From: Siphonodentalium dalli
Lineage: Eukaryota; Mollusca; Scaphopoda; Gadilida; Siphonodentaliidae
DNA: 64,000 nt
Assembly (NCBI GenBank): GCA_032622095.1
Contig: CP136067.1
Span: 56,089,899 to 56,153,898, forward strand
Direction: 5' to 3'
Position 1 is the first letter of the stretch, and each line of letters starts with the position of its first letter. The notes under the pieces are model-generated. The model did no database searches. It worked only from the letters and a program-made list of their open reading frames with translations, and had not been told where the DNA came from. Positions 35,108-46,235 of this stretch are shown here, in pieces. The position numbers and the translations under genes are program-made.

Positions 35108-35606
35108 GTGTTCTCTCGAAAATTATCTGCTTGTAAAGAACTTCTTTTAGGTAGATAATCTGCTCAGAATCGCATCATTTCGAGTCGATGTGTTGTAATG
35201 AGAGCATTTTAGTCACATTATCGACTCATAATGACGCGATTCTGAGCAGATTATGTGCGGACAATGACACAAATAAGCCAACCCACAACTTGTTCAGATC
35301 TACGGTCTTCAACATTTGTTTTCAATGTTGCCCGCGCCATAAAACGAAATAATCAGCCAGTTCTCTCGAAAAACCGCGCATTATCTGCTTATAAATAACT
35401 TGATTTAGGTAGATAATCTGCTTAAAATCGCCTCAGTTTGAATCGATAATGTGCTGATAATGAGAGCATTTTAGTCACAATGAGGCGATTCTGAGCAGAT
35501 CTCAGTACATTATCGACTCAAAATGAGACGATTCTAAGCAAATTATCTACCTAAACCAGTTCTATTATAAGCAGATAATGTGATCGTTTTCGGGAGAACA
35601 GGCTAA
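35108..35606 (+). repeat. R2 cluster: partial copy followed by palindromic copy
   Basis: A first copy (35108-35352) runs from GTTCTCTCGAAAATTATCTG to CGCGCCATAAAACGAAATAA. A second (35355-35606) starts GTTCTCTCGAAAAACC and folds back through AGAATCGCCTC-like arms to end AGCAGATAATGTGATCG, TTTTCGGGAGAACAGGCT. The second copy is thus inverted-repeat ended, with AGCCTGTTCTCCCGAAAA as the outer end. Confidence 0.7.
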
Positions 35607-36017
35607 TGTATTAGTTTATTCCGTCAGACAATTGTGTTTTAGACAAATTTTAAATCAAAACCGATTTAGTCTAGAGACTTGATTGGTGACGTAGGTTCCT
35701 GGACCTGATAACGGAGACGACTTTCCGACATGTCACTCCATTAATGAATAATACGTTGTGTAAACATTTCCGGGTATAGTTGGTTGTTGTAAATGATCGA
35801 AGGCGACATCGGGCTCATCAGCCCATCGTAATTCCCAGATAATTAATATCAATCAACGATGACGTTATCTCAAACAATCATCTTCCTGCAGATATGAATG
35901 GTATGTTTAACGCGGAATGCAACTGATTGTGGGAATCCATGGGAAGGATGCTTGACACAAGAATGAAGGATCAACGTGGGAATTAGCTCAATATCCCAGC
36001 GTATGTTTCAACATATC
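35607..36017. other. Spacer between oppositely oriented R2 copies
   Basis: This 411-bp unassigned sequence separates a plus-strand R2 cluster from a minus-strand R2 copy. It contains no recognisable coding. Confidence 0.35.
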
Positions 36018-36345
36018 GTCGTGCAAATACGCACGTAATCGACCTACGTGTATAATGTGAAATAAGTACATAATGCGATTATTTGATTGTGAAATATGCA
36101 GATAATGGATCATACCCGCCGTTATTTCGTTCTATGGCGCGGGTAACAGTGAAAACTCGTGTTAAAGAGCGTTCACCTGGTGAGTTGGCTTAGTTGTGTC
36201 ATTGTCCGAACATAATCTGCTTAGTCGAAATGTGACTAAAACGCTCTCATTTTCAGCAAATTATCGACTACAAATGAGAGGCGATTCTAAGCAGATTATC
36301 TACCTAAGATAAGTTCTATTATAAGCAGATAATGTGCGGATTTTT
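36018..36345 (-). repeat. Dispersed repeat R2, minus-strand copy
   Basis: Its reverse complement reads like 27247-27604, with GGTCGATTACGTGCGTATTT at the end, GCGCCATAGAACGAAATAAC and the internal inverted arms (ATGAGAGGCGATTCTAAGCA, GATTATCTACCTAAGATAAG). It carries TTAAAGAGCGTTCACC. Confidence 0.7.
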
Positions 36346-37450
36346 TGTTTAAAAAACGATTATATCTGATATAAAAATAACCATGGTCGCATCCGAGGAA
36401 AACCGGACCAACGATTCAAAGGTCTGACGCCTAAAATTATACTCGCTTTTGCTACATTCCGGTCCGGTTCCGGGGATTATTAAAATGACATAATATTCAA
36501 CAACAACAGAGCTTTATCGTTCGGTCCAAGGTTTTCAGAGCATCATTCATTATCACAACTTTGGAAGTTGAAAGTCCAAATGTTGAAACAACAATCTCGT
36601 GCGTGTGGTAGAGTTCATGTGGATAGATCGGAGATATTATGGATGCATTAAGTTATTTCTCAATGCCCCTCTCAAATATGTAAGGTTCCACTTGGATATT
36701 CTGAGCTGAAAATTCTTATTTATTGGCAATCAATACTGTCTTAATATTTTGTCCACAACAGATGAGTCTTATTTTCCAGACGAAAAATGAAGTGGCACTC
36801 GATATATTGTCGAATAAAATATGCTATAGTTATACCAATCCCAAGTCATCCCGGTGATCGATCTGTTGAACCGTCAAATAAAACCATAATTTTAGCCATT
36901 AAATTGCGTGTTACTATCGATAATTTCCGCTTTCCATCAAACTGGTTGACTAGATGTTCACCGGGAACGGTTCGGACGATATTTGTCTCCATTGGAACGG
37001 CATTAAGCTGTTATGAAATTTATAGTTCACAACGACTCGTTGTAATTACGCCACATTAACAACAACGCAATGAGACATAATAACATAAAGTTTGCTGCAG
37101 GGCGTCAAGCTAACCACCCACTTCAATTTTTCATCTTAAAAAAATATTAAATGTTTCAAAAATGTTTGTAATGGCTTCGTACAGGATGCATACACTGGAT
37201 ACGGAATGGAGTGGGCTGCAAATTTCGAAACTTATTAACCCCGATCCGTACTAAATGACTAATAAAATTAAGTCAGCATGCTCATAGCTCTGGTAAGCTG
37301 ATATTTCATGCACGCAATTAGAAAATTGACAGCTGTTTGAGCGCAATTGTTTCAATTATCGATAACAACCACAAACAACCAATGCTGAATACTAGTACTT
37401 ACATGCGCATCGAGCCGGGAGTAAACCGGTAAACCTGGATAATTCATTAG
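36346..37450. other. No gene recognised
   Basis: A GC-rich GGTCCGGTTCCGG motif at about 36460-36475 recurs at 43490-43520 and 44080. The plus-strand frame at 36787-37059 is unrecognised. Confidence 0.35.
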
Positions 37451-37990
37451 GCCAAATAATTCTTGTTTGGGGTCACATGTTAAAAAAATTATGGTAAACT
37501 TTTTTATTCTTTCAATATTTATTTCTTCTTCTGTTACAAACTATTTGAAAGTCAAAAGGCTCAACTGTTTTGATGTTCTGTACAATATTCACATGCAAGG
37601 AACTTGAGCTCCAATTTAAGTTGTTAAGGAATTTGTATATCTGGGGTGTAATGTTTTTATAAGGTACTGACAGATTGTTCAACTCCATAAAGCGTATAGT
37701 TAAAATTGCCACACATACAATGTACGGGCTGCTAAATAAAGTTAGACACCTTTCTCTGCCGCCTGGTTTGATGCTGAAGCTTTTTGATACCATGGTAACA
37801 CCGGTTATCTTATACGGTAGTGAAATATAGTCACTGGGGATACATCAGAGGCTAGAAACAATACATATGCAATTGTGTAACTGTCTTTATGCACCGACCA
37901 TCCGAAGGAGGATTCGCGGGTATATAGCTGAGTTTTGGAGAAGCTCAGAGCACCCGTTCTCCACTCTCAGTCACAAAAACGGCACTGCGG
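37451..37990 (+). pseudogene. LINE reverse-transcriptase C-terminal fragment
   Basis: In one frame EFVYLGCNVF (about 37628) is followed after a shift by MYGLLNKVRHLSLPPG and KLFDTMVTPVILYGSEI (37720-37827). This is the region downstream of the catalytic core in Jockey/L2/CR1-type LINEs, where the consensus has LF...P-LLYG-E-W. A TAG stop at 37828-37830 sits exactly where the family has Trp (TGG), so a single G-to-A change is suggested. It is an isolated fragment with no other LINE parts adjacent. Confidence 0.75.
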
Positions 37991-38038
37991 TGGATAATCA
38001 AGTGATAATTTAATGAGCGTTTGTTTTTGACGCGTCGC

Positions 38039-38544
38039 TATTAAAGACACGGTTGGCCTTGGCGGTGGGTGTCCTGTGAAAATATCTCCACCCGTCAAAA
38101 ACCGCCACAAACAGAAAGAACATCAAAATGTAGATAGACTTTGTCCGTATACAAATAAGAAATATCACACAAACAGTATGGTATGGTCATTTGTTTGACC
38201 ATTGTTATGTAAACAAAAGAATAAAAAGTTACTTTTCTGGTGTTTGTTTATATTATGATGGTAAACATAAAGAGCGTTATTTGTTGGTGAATACCTGATA
38301 TGGAACTAATAAAGAGCGTTTATGCCATTTGTGTGTGATTAGCCAGTAGCATTGTGCTGTCTTCTGTAACACAATCAGGCTCTTGCTTAGGTAAAATATA
38401 GTAGGTCTTTATGATAACATGCTGTTTACGCGATGGTCATGGTATATATGAACGGAACTGTATGCGTTTTAATGTTTTTCTGTTTACGGTGTTTGGAACA
38501 AATATGAATATTTTTGACAATTAAGGCCGCACGTGCCTTTAAAG
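38039..38544 (-). repeat. Dispersed repeat R4, copy 2 (inverted)
   Basis: This is the reverse complement of 25175-25665. It opens GACACGGTTGGCCTTGGCGG, passes through CCACCCGTCAAAAACCGCCA and GTAGATAGACTTTGTCCGTA, and ends GGCCGCACGTGCCTTTAAAG. The ends (TTAAAGACACGG and CGTGCCTTTAA) are short inverted repeats. AAAGAGCGTT occurs at about 38269, 38310 and 38540. Confidence 0.75.
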
Positions 38545-38799
38545 AGCGTTTATTTACAATTCAATGCAACGTTATCGCTCGAAATTTAGCATCGAAAAAA
38601 TTTATTATGCAGAGAGATATACTGGAACAATACTTTTGAGAGCTTTCCTATGCGGAGAGATTTATTGGAAGTCATAGTACTTTTACAATTGGATCAGACG
38701 CAGTTGATTTACAATTCTTTGTGAATAGCTAGACTGCCATTCGTAAGGGTGGACAACCTCTGTCAGGGGCTGCTCAATGGCCACGGGCAGGTTAAAAAC

Positions 38800-39236
38800 A
38801 ATCATACCTCTTTTAGGGACGGGTATCATAATTTCTCTTGATTAAAAAGTCTGTCGTTCCTAGAAACGGGGAAGTTTAGGACGGGTACCATGAATTAACT
38901 CATTGAAAAACAAAGAATGCGTTGTCTGTCGTTCCTAGGAAGGGGGGATTTCATCGGGTCAATTTTTTCCGCCAGAAAAAGGCACAATTAACTCATTGAA
39001 AAAAAAATTAATTAAAACAATTTAAAATTAAAAAAAGAATTAAATTAAATTAAAAAAAAAAATTAAATAAATATTAAAAAATTCAAAAAAACATAAATTA
39101 AATATTCAAAAAAACATTCAAAAAAACATATTAAATTAAAAAAACATTAAATTAATATTAAAAAATTAAAAGCAAATTAAATATATGTCATGTTTCTGAC
39201 CAACCACGCTAGTGGCGGGCTAGGCTAACCTGCTAG
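38800..39236 (+). mobile_element. Non-autonomous Helitron, 3' end on plus strand
   Basis: The 3' signature is CCACGCTAGTGGCGGG, TAACCTG and CTAG at 39233-39236, followed by T. A long A/T-rich low-complexity tract (38998-39180) mirrors that at 28560-28700 in the related minus-strand copy. TGTCGTTCCTAG occurs twice near the left end. The 5' terminus is not defined. Confidence 0.6.
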
Positions 39237-39802
39237 TAATATATAAATTCCCAAATTCCTTAAATTACTGTTCGGTCGTATATAATATCATTGAAGAAGT
39301 GCGTCGCACCCCGAATAAAAAAAAAAACGGAGATGGCTCACTATTGAGGCATACTAATTTGATGAAACAGCTTATAACTTATAATTAGAAACATTTCTTC
39401 ACCGAGGAGACAGACTCTACCGTGGTTAGCGGGAACTTCGTATGTCATTCGAATCCATCATATAATGACCACTGAGGTACAGAGATAAGAAATTGCTACG
39501 AATATACAGAGCAATGCATAAATTTACACTTCACGTGCCATAACGTTAGAAAGTATAGGACAAAGTGTGTTTAGACGAATAAACCGAAGATCAATCACAC
39601 CGACCATATTACTTGTCCATAATTATGCATGTGTGTTAGCTTTACTTATACATAAAACGCACGATTAATGAACATAGCTGATGCTGATCTATACCTAAAA
39701 AGATAATATCTTCAGAGTAGATCCATATACCAAAAACACTAGAACCTAAATGGGAAGGAAAATGTGTGTACATCTTTTGTGAAACTTAGCCTTTGAGAAT
39801 AT
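39237..39802. other. No gene recognised
   Basis: No supported feature. A poly-A run lies at 39318-39330. Confidence 0.35.
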
Positions 39803-40017
39803 TTGTAAGTCAAAATTTCGTTATCTGGTGGAGTTTCCAATTTACTCGCCGATAGCCATTGGTTTGCCGCACATGGTCGACGAGTTTATCAGCCGTAATT
39901 TAAATCACTGTTAGATTAGCTGTAAGTGTGAGTATTTCCTCCGCCACTAAAACTGGCAATGCCTTGATATGGCCTTAGTTGCTGAAAGCGACATTAACAG
40001 CAACCAATCAACCAACT
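39803..40017 (+). mobile_element. 5'-truncated SINE
   Basis: It matches the 3' two-thirds of the SINE at 51258-51545: GTTATCTGGTGGAGTTTCC, GGTTTGCCGCACATGGTCGA, CGAGTTTATCAGCCG, TATTTCCTCCGCCACTAAAA and a final GCGACATTAACAGCAACCAA TCAACC. The tRNA-like head is absent, as expected of 5' truncation during target-primed reverse transcription. Confidence 0.7.
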
Positions 40018-40719
40018 ATTAACATGTGACAATCATGTGACCGCGCCGATCACGCGACTTCGTCTACGACTCAAAATCTTCACACGTATTAGATTATATG
40101 AACAACATGGATATTTTAAGTATATAGTATCGGTATAATGAAATAAAATACTCATATTTGTTCATGGTCCCAATTCTTTGTTATTCGGGTCAATCCACTA
40201 GTCGGAAAGTCGGGATTGTTGTGTTGGATGTGATAAACTTGTGAAGGATTTTATGAAGCAGTGATTCGGGCCTGCCAATAACAAACGATCAACGACATTA
40301 GCAGTGTTTGCAAGTATTCGCTTCGTTGTTATTAATAGTAAGCACATAAATAATAAAATGTCATCTTAGTTGTAATACGCTATCTCATATGCCAGTATGG
40401 AATACATAGTGTGTGGTTGAATACGGGGAACATGTGGAAGGTTGATATCGTAACACTCAGTTGTCTTTTCGAACAAGTCAGGGGGGAATGGAGGTACTAA
40501 AAGTGAAATATGTCCTGTTCGATGCACGATATTATCGCTCAGTATAATGATTGAAGCATGCATTGTCGTTGACATCGCTAATTAAGTGCACCTCGTGAGA
40601 GATGTAGTTCCCTCCGCTTCCCACGCGGAACTACATTATACATGGGCACTACATAGACGTATACGTAGTCTTCTCCAATCCACTGTTATTGAGTAGATCA
40701 TGGCTAGGAGTTGATTGCG
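40018..40719. other. No gene recognised
   Basis: Only a small inverted repeat (ATGTAGTTCC/GGAACTACAT around 40604-40634) stands out. Confidence 0.35.
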
Positions 40720-41190
40720 ACAATTTAGTGCCGAGATTGATGTAGAGTGAAATATGGAAACGCGGTCCGTAACGCAAACCTTATCAAACGATCAAAGGCC
40801 ATAGAAGACATCCAAAGAAGGGACGCCAAACAAGGTCCTGCTCTAAAGAAACTATCATTATGGAGATCGCCTTGTTGGGCCCTTATGTCTCTCAAATATA
40901 GACGTGTGCGAGGCGATTTAATCGAAACATTCAAACTAATGCACGGACTATATAATGTCGACAACAACTTTCTATTCAGTACAGCCATCGGCTCAAGAAT
41001 TCATGGTCACGAGTATAAAATAAAAATGAACCAGTGCCACAAGGATGCGATTGAACTTCTTTTCCTTGGGGATATCAAACCTGGAACAATCTTCCTAATG
41101 TTTGTTCTTGTGAAAGAAATGAAAGATTTCAAAGAATGCCCAGATACGTACATGTACGATCAAAGATACATGTATGGTGGGTGTGACTAA
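40720..41190 (+). pseudogene. LINE ORF2 C-terminal fragment
   Basis: A 147-codon frame from 40747 reads YGNAVRNANLIK, AIEDIQRRDAKQGPALKKLS and then SLKYRRVRGDLIETFKLMHG with LYNVDNN. This is the conserved stretch after the reverse-transcriptase thumb in CR1/Jockey-type LINEs. The frame leaves the family pattern after about residue 98 (NQCHKDA), so the last ~50 codons are out of frame. In-frame stops just upstream mark it as a pseudogene. Confidence 0.75.
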
Positions 41191-42175
41191 ACACCGCCCG
41201 GACCAGCCCGGACCCCCCATATGGACAATATGAGTGATTTTAAGGGCAATATAAGTGCAGGGGTGTCATGGAAACCCACACAGGGTCGTTATTAACCCTC
41301 AAAATGCCGGCATCGGCGAAAATGTTCGCCGCGAAATGAAGCTAACAGCCCGGACCGCCCCTGCGGCGTCCAGGTATGATTTTAGTATTCATATCTGTGC
41401 GAGGGTGTCAATGAAACCCAAATACGCACTGAGGGTGGTCAAGGTCAAACGGAAGTGCCGCTTATTAACCCCTAAACTTCCCAGATTCAGCCAGAATTAC
41501 AAAATTGTGCCCGCAATAAACAAACTCACAGCCCGGATCCCCTTAATGTCCTCGTACTTCTAATAACTCCTTACATATGTGTTGTGGAACTACCCTTAGA
41601 CTACACTCACGAAGATACAAGGGCGAGTCACCCACAAATTCCTGGCAATTAACCCCCAAAATGCCGCCATCGACTATTATGTTTACCCATAACGACGCTG
41701 ACAGCCCGGACCATCCCGGTCCAGCCCGGACCCCCCATATGGACTATATGAGTGATTTTAAGGCCAATATAAGTGCAGGGTGTCATGGAAACACACTCAG
41801 GGTCGCTATTAACCCTCAAAATGCCGGCATCGGCGAAAATGTTCGCCGCGAAATGAAGCTAACAGCCCGGACCGCCCCTGCTGCGTCCAGGTGTGATTTT
41901 AGTATCCATATCTGTGCGAGGGTGTTAATGAAACCCAAATACGCGCGGAGAGTGGTCAAGGTCAAACGGAAATGCCGTTTATTAACCCCTAAACTTCCCA
42001 GATTCATCTAGAATTACAAAATTGCTCCCCCAATAAACAAACTCACAGCCCGGACCCACTTAAGGCCCTCGACTACACTCACGAAGATACAAGGGCGAGC
42101 CGCCCACAAATGCCTGACAATTAACCCCCAAAATGCCACCATCGACTATTATGTTTACCCATAATGACGCTAACG
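41191..42175 (+). repeat. ~525-bp tandem duplication rich in CAGCCCGGACC
   Basis: GCCCGGACCCCCCATATGGA appears near 41206 and 41731, and AATGCCGGCATCGGCGAAAA near 41301 and 41820. A third partial end lies near 42130 (AATGCCACCATCGACTATTA). CAGCCCGGACC recurs at least five times. Frames of 102-144 codons on the plus strand read the same repeat twice and look like no known protein. Both copies carry GGTCAAGGTCAAACGGAA. Confidence 0.8.
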
Positions 42176-44568
42176 ATGAATGACAATAGGCTTACTAACC
42201 ACGAACTTTCAGGCCAAATTTATCATTGGATATAAGTCATTGGGACTTACACATACCTATATATTTTCTGATTTATGAGAGTAATGTAGCTTTCCGAATG
42301 AAATATGACGTTTATATGAGCTCACCTGATCTTGTTAACCACGTCGAGTTTACTACAACGGAACACGAAATAAATCCCTCATCGACCGTACATAGATATC
42401 CATCACTGACACTATTTGTACAAGTCAGAATAATACCTCGCGAATTCCTCAGTTAATAATAAGTGAAGAGCTCGCTGCTTCATTTTCTTGGACTGTTTAC
42501 AGAGTCTGAAAAAGTCAAAGAGAAAAACAACTCTATTAGCAAGAAGCGTTGATGTGAACTACGCCAAATATCTTGCAGGTGACAGCGGTGTAATAGATTG
42601 ATTCATTGGTTCGATATATCAGTAGCACAAACACTGCCGCACCGTAACTAATCACTCTGCTGGATGCTTTGTGTACTACAGTATGTGGAGTTTCTTATGT
42701 GGGCAGCTGACGTCGATTGAGGAGACCAGTTGGACATTTAGAAGCGTTTTTGACAATTGCGTGGTTGGAATTATTGCAATAGTAGATGATTACCACATTT
42801 TCTATTTGCAGTTATGTTTTTGTCAATACTGTTGGTGTACCACCCCGCCTTAATTGCAATGGTAGTTCTTGTCATGAGTCTCCAGTCTGGCTACGTCCGT
42901 AGATATATGATATTCCACCCGTTCAAAACCCTCGAACTTTGTTTTTGTTATTCCAACGTGCTATGGCGGGAATCTGTATCACATTGAACAAACAACGCAG
43001 GGAGTATAACTATTTCAATGTCAATACTTGTTACTTCATGATCAATTTCACAGTAGTGGTTGTCCCAACTCGAGATTGGATGAATTTTGTGAGCCGATAC
43101 CGCAATAAACATTGAATGTATGGATATACATGTTTGTATATATGTTCGTTCTAACTAACATGTGTTCTGGTTTGTATCTTCGCCAGTCAAATTATACAAC
43201 CCTGTATCTTATATAGCCATATTCTTGATGTATATATAATGGAATAGAATATAATATTTATCAACATAAAATAAGTTCCCAGGATTTAAACTGGTGGAGT
43301 ACATGTAGATGTATGCCATCTAAGGCGTAGCCAGAGTTGATTCGTGACTTGATCTACTGCGGATTATTTGACTAAGGTGGGTCGACAAATACACGAAAAG
43401 CCGGCCAACAGTGGGGATGCGAACCGGACCGACTTGGGCCGGTCTGCGGACCGCAGCCGCTGAAACATCGTCGTTGGACAGGACCAACCTTCCACGGTCC
43501 GGTACTTTCCGGTCCGGTCCAATTTTCCCCTTTTGTTAATGGATATCGGATGAAATCGGAAACGATTCATTGTGACTATATATATATCTTATTTGCGAAC
43601 ACGGTTGATTGATCAGTATCGTAGATAACACACTTACAGATAGATGTGCTGATTAAAGTGAATAATGTCCCGTAGCGAGCATAATTGGACTTTAATTGAC
43701 ACATGTCAGGTGTAGGACCAGGCCTATATATCTTTCGAAAATTGTCAACCTGAACATCATCGAACGTTAAATCGCCTGCGCGTTTTCCCGATGAGAAATA
43801 TATCTTGGCAGACTGCCAGTATATAATTCGGTATTGTACGAATATTAGTTTAAGATACATAATAAATTAGAAACATGCTTTTGACGTTGTTGTTGTTGGG
43901 ATATCTTAAAACCAGTGGAAAATACGGAAACAAAGTTACACGATTAAAACACAATCCTACCTATATTATACAAGGACCGAGTATGTTGTTATTTCGACTG
44001 TATTTGAAGATCATTTTTCAACAGCATTGCGTGAAATGGGAGGTATTGGACTGGACTGGACTAGACCGCCTTGTTGTTGGTCCGGTCCGAACCCCTAATC
44101 AACATGCTTTATATATAAAGTGTGACGCAACCTGTTAATCCTATATAAATATTCGAGTTGTACTCAGTTTAGATTTCCCGCAAAAATAAACGCTCTTTAT
44201 TTACATCATTAATAGACCATATTTACATACTAAGTGTGATTATCACTAAATCCAGCATTCTGATTGGTCGGCGCCCACGTGGCTAGTTGCAATTATTTCT
44301 CGGTGAACGCGCAACAGCTGATAACTGCAGCCTCATAATTACACCGACGCGTCATTAGGTTTGGGAAAGACGAACGCGTAATGTTTTGGGCGCATTTGGA
44401 CTCGCGCAGGATTGACTCAATAAATCATCGGGTTTCAATATAAAGAGAAATTGTTCCTGTTAACTTTTGACAAGGGTGCTATGGGATATTTTGGGCTGGT
44501 TTTGTCACGATACACTTTTCGATTTAAATACATTTACAAAAGTGGCTTTTTCGCTAAATGTATATAAA
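42176..44568. other. No gene recognised; CCGGTCCGGTCC motifs
   Basis: No coding feature. At 43425-43525 and 44040-44090, GGACCGG/CCGGTCC motifs are repeated in both orientations, a GC-rich signature also seen at 36395-36475. These may be ends of an unassigned element. Confidence 0.35.
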
Positions 44569-44570
44569 TA

Positions 44571-44713
44571 TAAGGATTAACTGCCATGTGGACTGTTTTT
44601 ATGGAGATGTAACCGCGAGGTGAGTGGTCATAATTTATGACATATACAAGTTATGACCGCTCACCTCGCGGTTACATCTCCATAAAAACAGTCCACATGA
44701 CAGTTAATCCTTA
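44571..44713. mobile_element. Near-perfect palindromic MITE with TA flanks (143 bp)
   Basis: Arms of 63-65 bases (44569-44633 and 44651-44715) pair with only two mismatches around a 17-base loop. The ends are TAAGGATTAACTG and CAGTTAATCCTTA, flanked by TA on both sides, as for Tc1/mariner-type MITEs. The central part of the arm reads GAGATGTAACCGCGAGGTGA. The transcript would form a long dsRNA-like hairpin. Confidence 0.8.
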
Positions 44714-44715
44714 TA

Positions 44716-45214
44716 TGAACGCTATTTATTATTTCCGCTCTCTTGGACTGCTTATAGAATTTGAAAAAATATATATCAAAGAATCAAAGAGAAAACAAAT
44801 CTGTTAACAAGATGTGTTGCGGTGAACCACGCCGAATATCCGGCAGGGGACAACAGATTGCAATTCAATGATTCAGTGATTAAATCTATCAGTATCATAA
44901 AGCTATTTTAATCATCCTGTTTGATCTCTCTGAAAGCTGATCAAGTTCTCATGAAAGCGGTGATATGCTATAAGGTGTGGAGCTTCTCATGTCGTCAGCT
45001 GTCGCAGTTTGGAGAGAGCAGTTATACTCCGCAGTGTTTTGAAAATTGCCTCAAGGTGCATGGCTTTTATATATCGTATCTGAACTGTCTCTGGTGAGTT
45101 AGATAATTATTCAAACTAATTCCGAGGACCAGTCAACAGAAGATGATTCCATGCACTAGTAACTACTATTTTCCCTTTCTTCTCAACGCACTGGACAGCA
45201 CAACCTCGCGCACA
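44716..45214. other. No gene recognised
   Basis: Part of this stretch (about 44880-45010, GGTGTGGAGCTTCTCATGT and the AAAACAAATCTGTTAACAAG segment) resembles 42520-42740 (TATGTGGAGTTTCTTATGTG, AAAACAACTCTATTAGCAAG). This is an unclassified duplicated segment of ~200 bp. Confidence 0.4.
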
Positions 45215-45560
45215 TACACACATAATCGACATATAATTTGAAATAGGTACATAATGTGACTAATGGTTCTGAAATAAGCATGTAATGGAGTCATATCCGT
45301 TATTTCGTTTTATGGCGCGGGCCAGAGTGAAAACACGTCAAAGAGCATACACCTTAACAGTCGTTATCTTGGTTATTTGTGTCATTGTCCGCACATAATC
45401 TTCTTAGAATAGCCTCATTATGAGTCGATAACGGGATTACAGCGCTCTCATTTTCAGCACATTATCGACTCAAAGTGATGCGACTCTAAGCACACTATCA
45501 ACCTAAATCAAGTGCTATTATAAGCAGAAAAATGTGTGGGTTTTCGGAATACCAGTCTGC
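45215..45560 (-). repeat. Dispersed repeat R2, minus-strand copy
   Basis: It reads CACACATAATCGACATATAA, TTATGGCGCGGGCC, TGTCCGCACATAATCTTCTT, CTCATTATGAGTCGATAACG, CATTATCGACTCAAAGTGAT and GCAGAAAAATGTGTGGGTTT, the full R2 order in reverse complement. It is more diverged than the 36018 copy. Confidence 0.7.
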
Positions 45561-45864
45561 CCTGGAATAGGAGTTGCCACTGTTTTGGAATATAACAACA
45601 ATATTTGATTAAAATCTATCTTTTAGCATTTTAACAGTGTTTTAAGTGAAAATATGTGTAAAACAAATGTTTCTCAGGTGTTTTGGGGAATACAAATGGA
45701 AATATTTCATAAAAAGATTGTGTCCTTGTTGTTGTAAGAGTGAACTAGTTATGTATTGTAGTTAGTGTTTTCGGGAATAGATACATATAGCGCATCTTTA
45801 GAATAAGTATTTTATGGTATAAACTGCATAGGATTTTCTTTTGCCTCCTTGATATCTTGTTAGG
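45561..45864. other. No gene recognised
   Basis: AT-rich spacer just outside the large palindrome. Nothing identified. Confidence 0.35.
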
Positions 45865-45929
45865 CATGTGGACGTTTCGGCACCTGAATTTTCGTCACTT
45901 TGGACGTTTCAGCACCTTGTTATTTTGGC

Positions 45930-46070
45930 ACCAACGGAACTATCAGTGATGACTAGAAAAATATGGGATACAAAGTCAGCGATGACTCCACTGGAATTTA
46001 ACCCATATCGCCAGCGCTGGAATGCGAGTCTGTCTGGAGCAGAGCCCATTATGGACTGAGCCACCGAACC
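45930..46070 (-). mobile_element. tRNA-derived SINE head, minus strand
   Basis: On the minus strand, GGTGGCTCAGTCCATAATGG (46063 downward) is a box A-type sequence. GGTTAAATTCC (46003-45993) is a box B-type sequence 40-50 bases on. The stretch aligns with the head of the SINE at 51258 (CTCCA, GACAG, TCATCG landmarks). The SINE body and tail are missing. Confidence 0.55.
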
Positions 46071-46235
46071 CCCAAAACATGTGTTACGGACATATATAGT
46101 TTATTTACTCAGACACAATATGTGCAACATGAGACAAGAATAAGATAAATAACATGGATAAATTAACTCACATGTAGCAATATCTCTAAGTGTGGAGGGG
46201 GCCTCTAGTCTGGTCGCCAAACCCCCGAAATTCAC

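Noticed and set aside
44571-44713. A conventional pre-miRNA gene
   Set aside because: The stem is far longer and more perfect than an animal pre-miRNA and has TA-flanked ends, so a MITE is the simpler reading.
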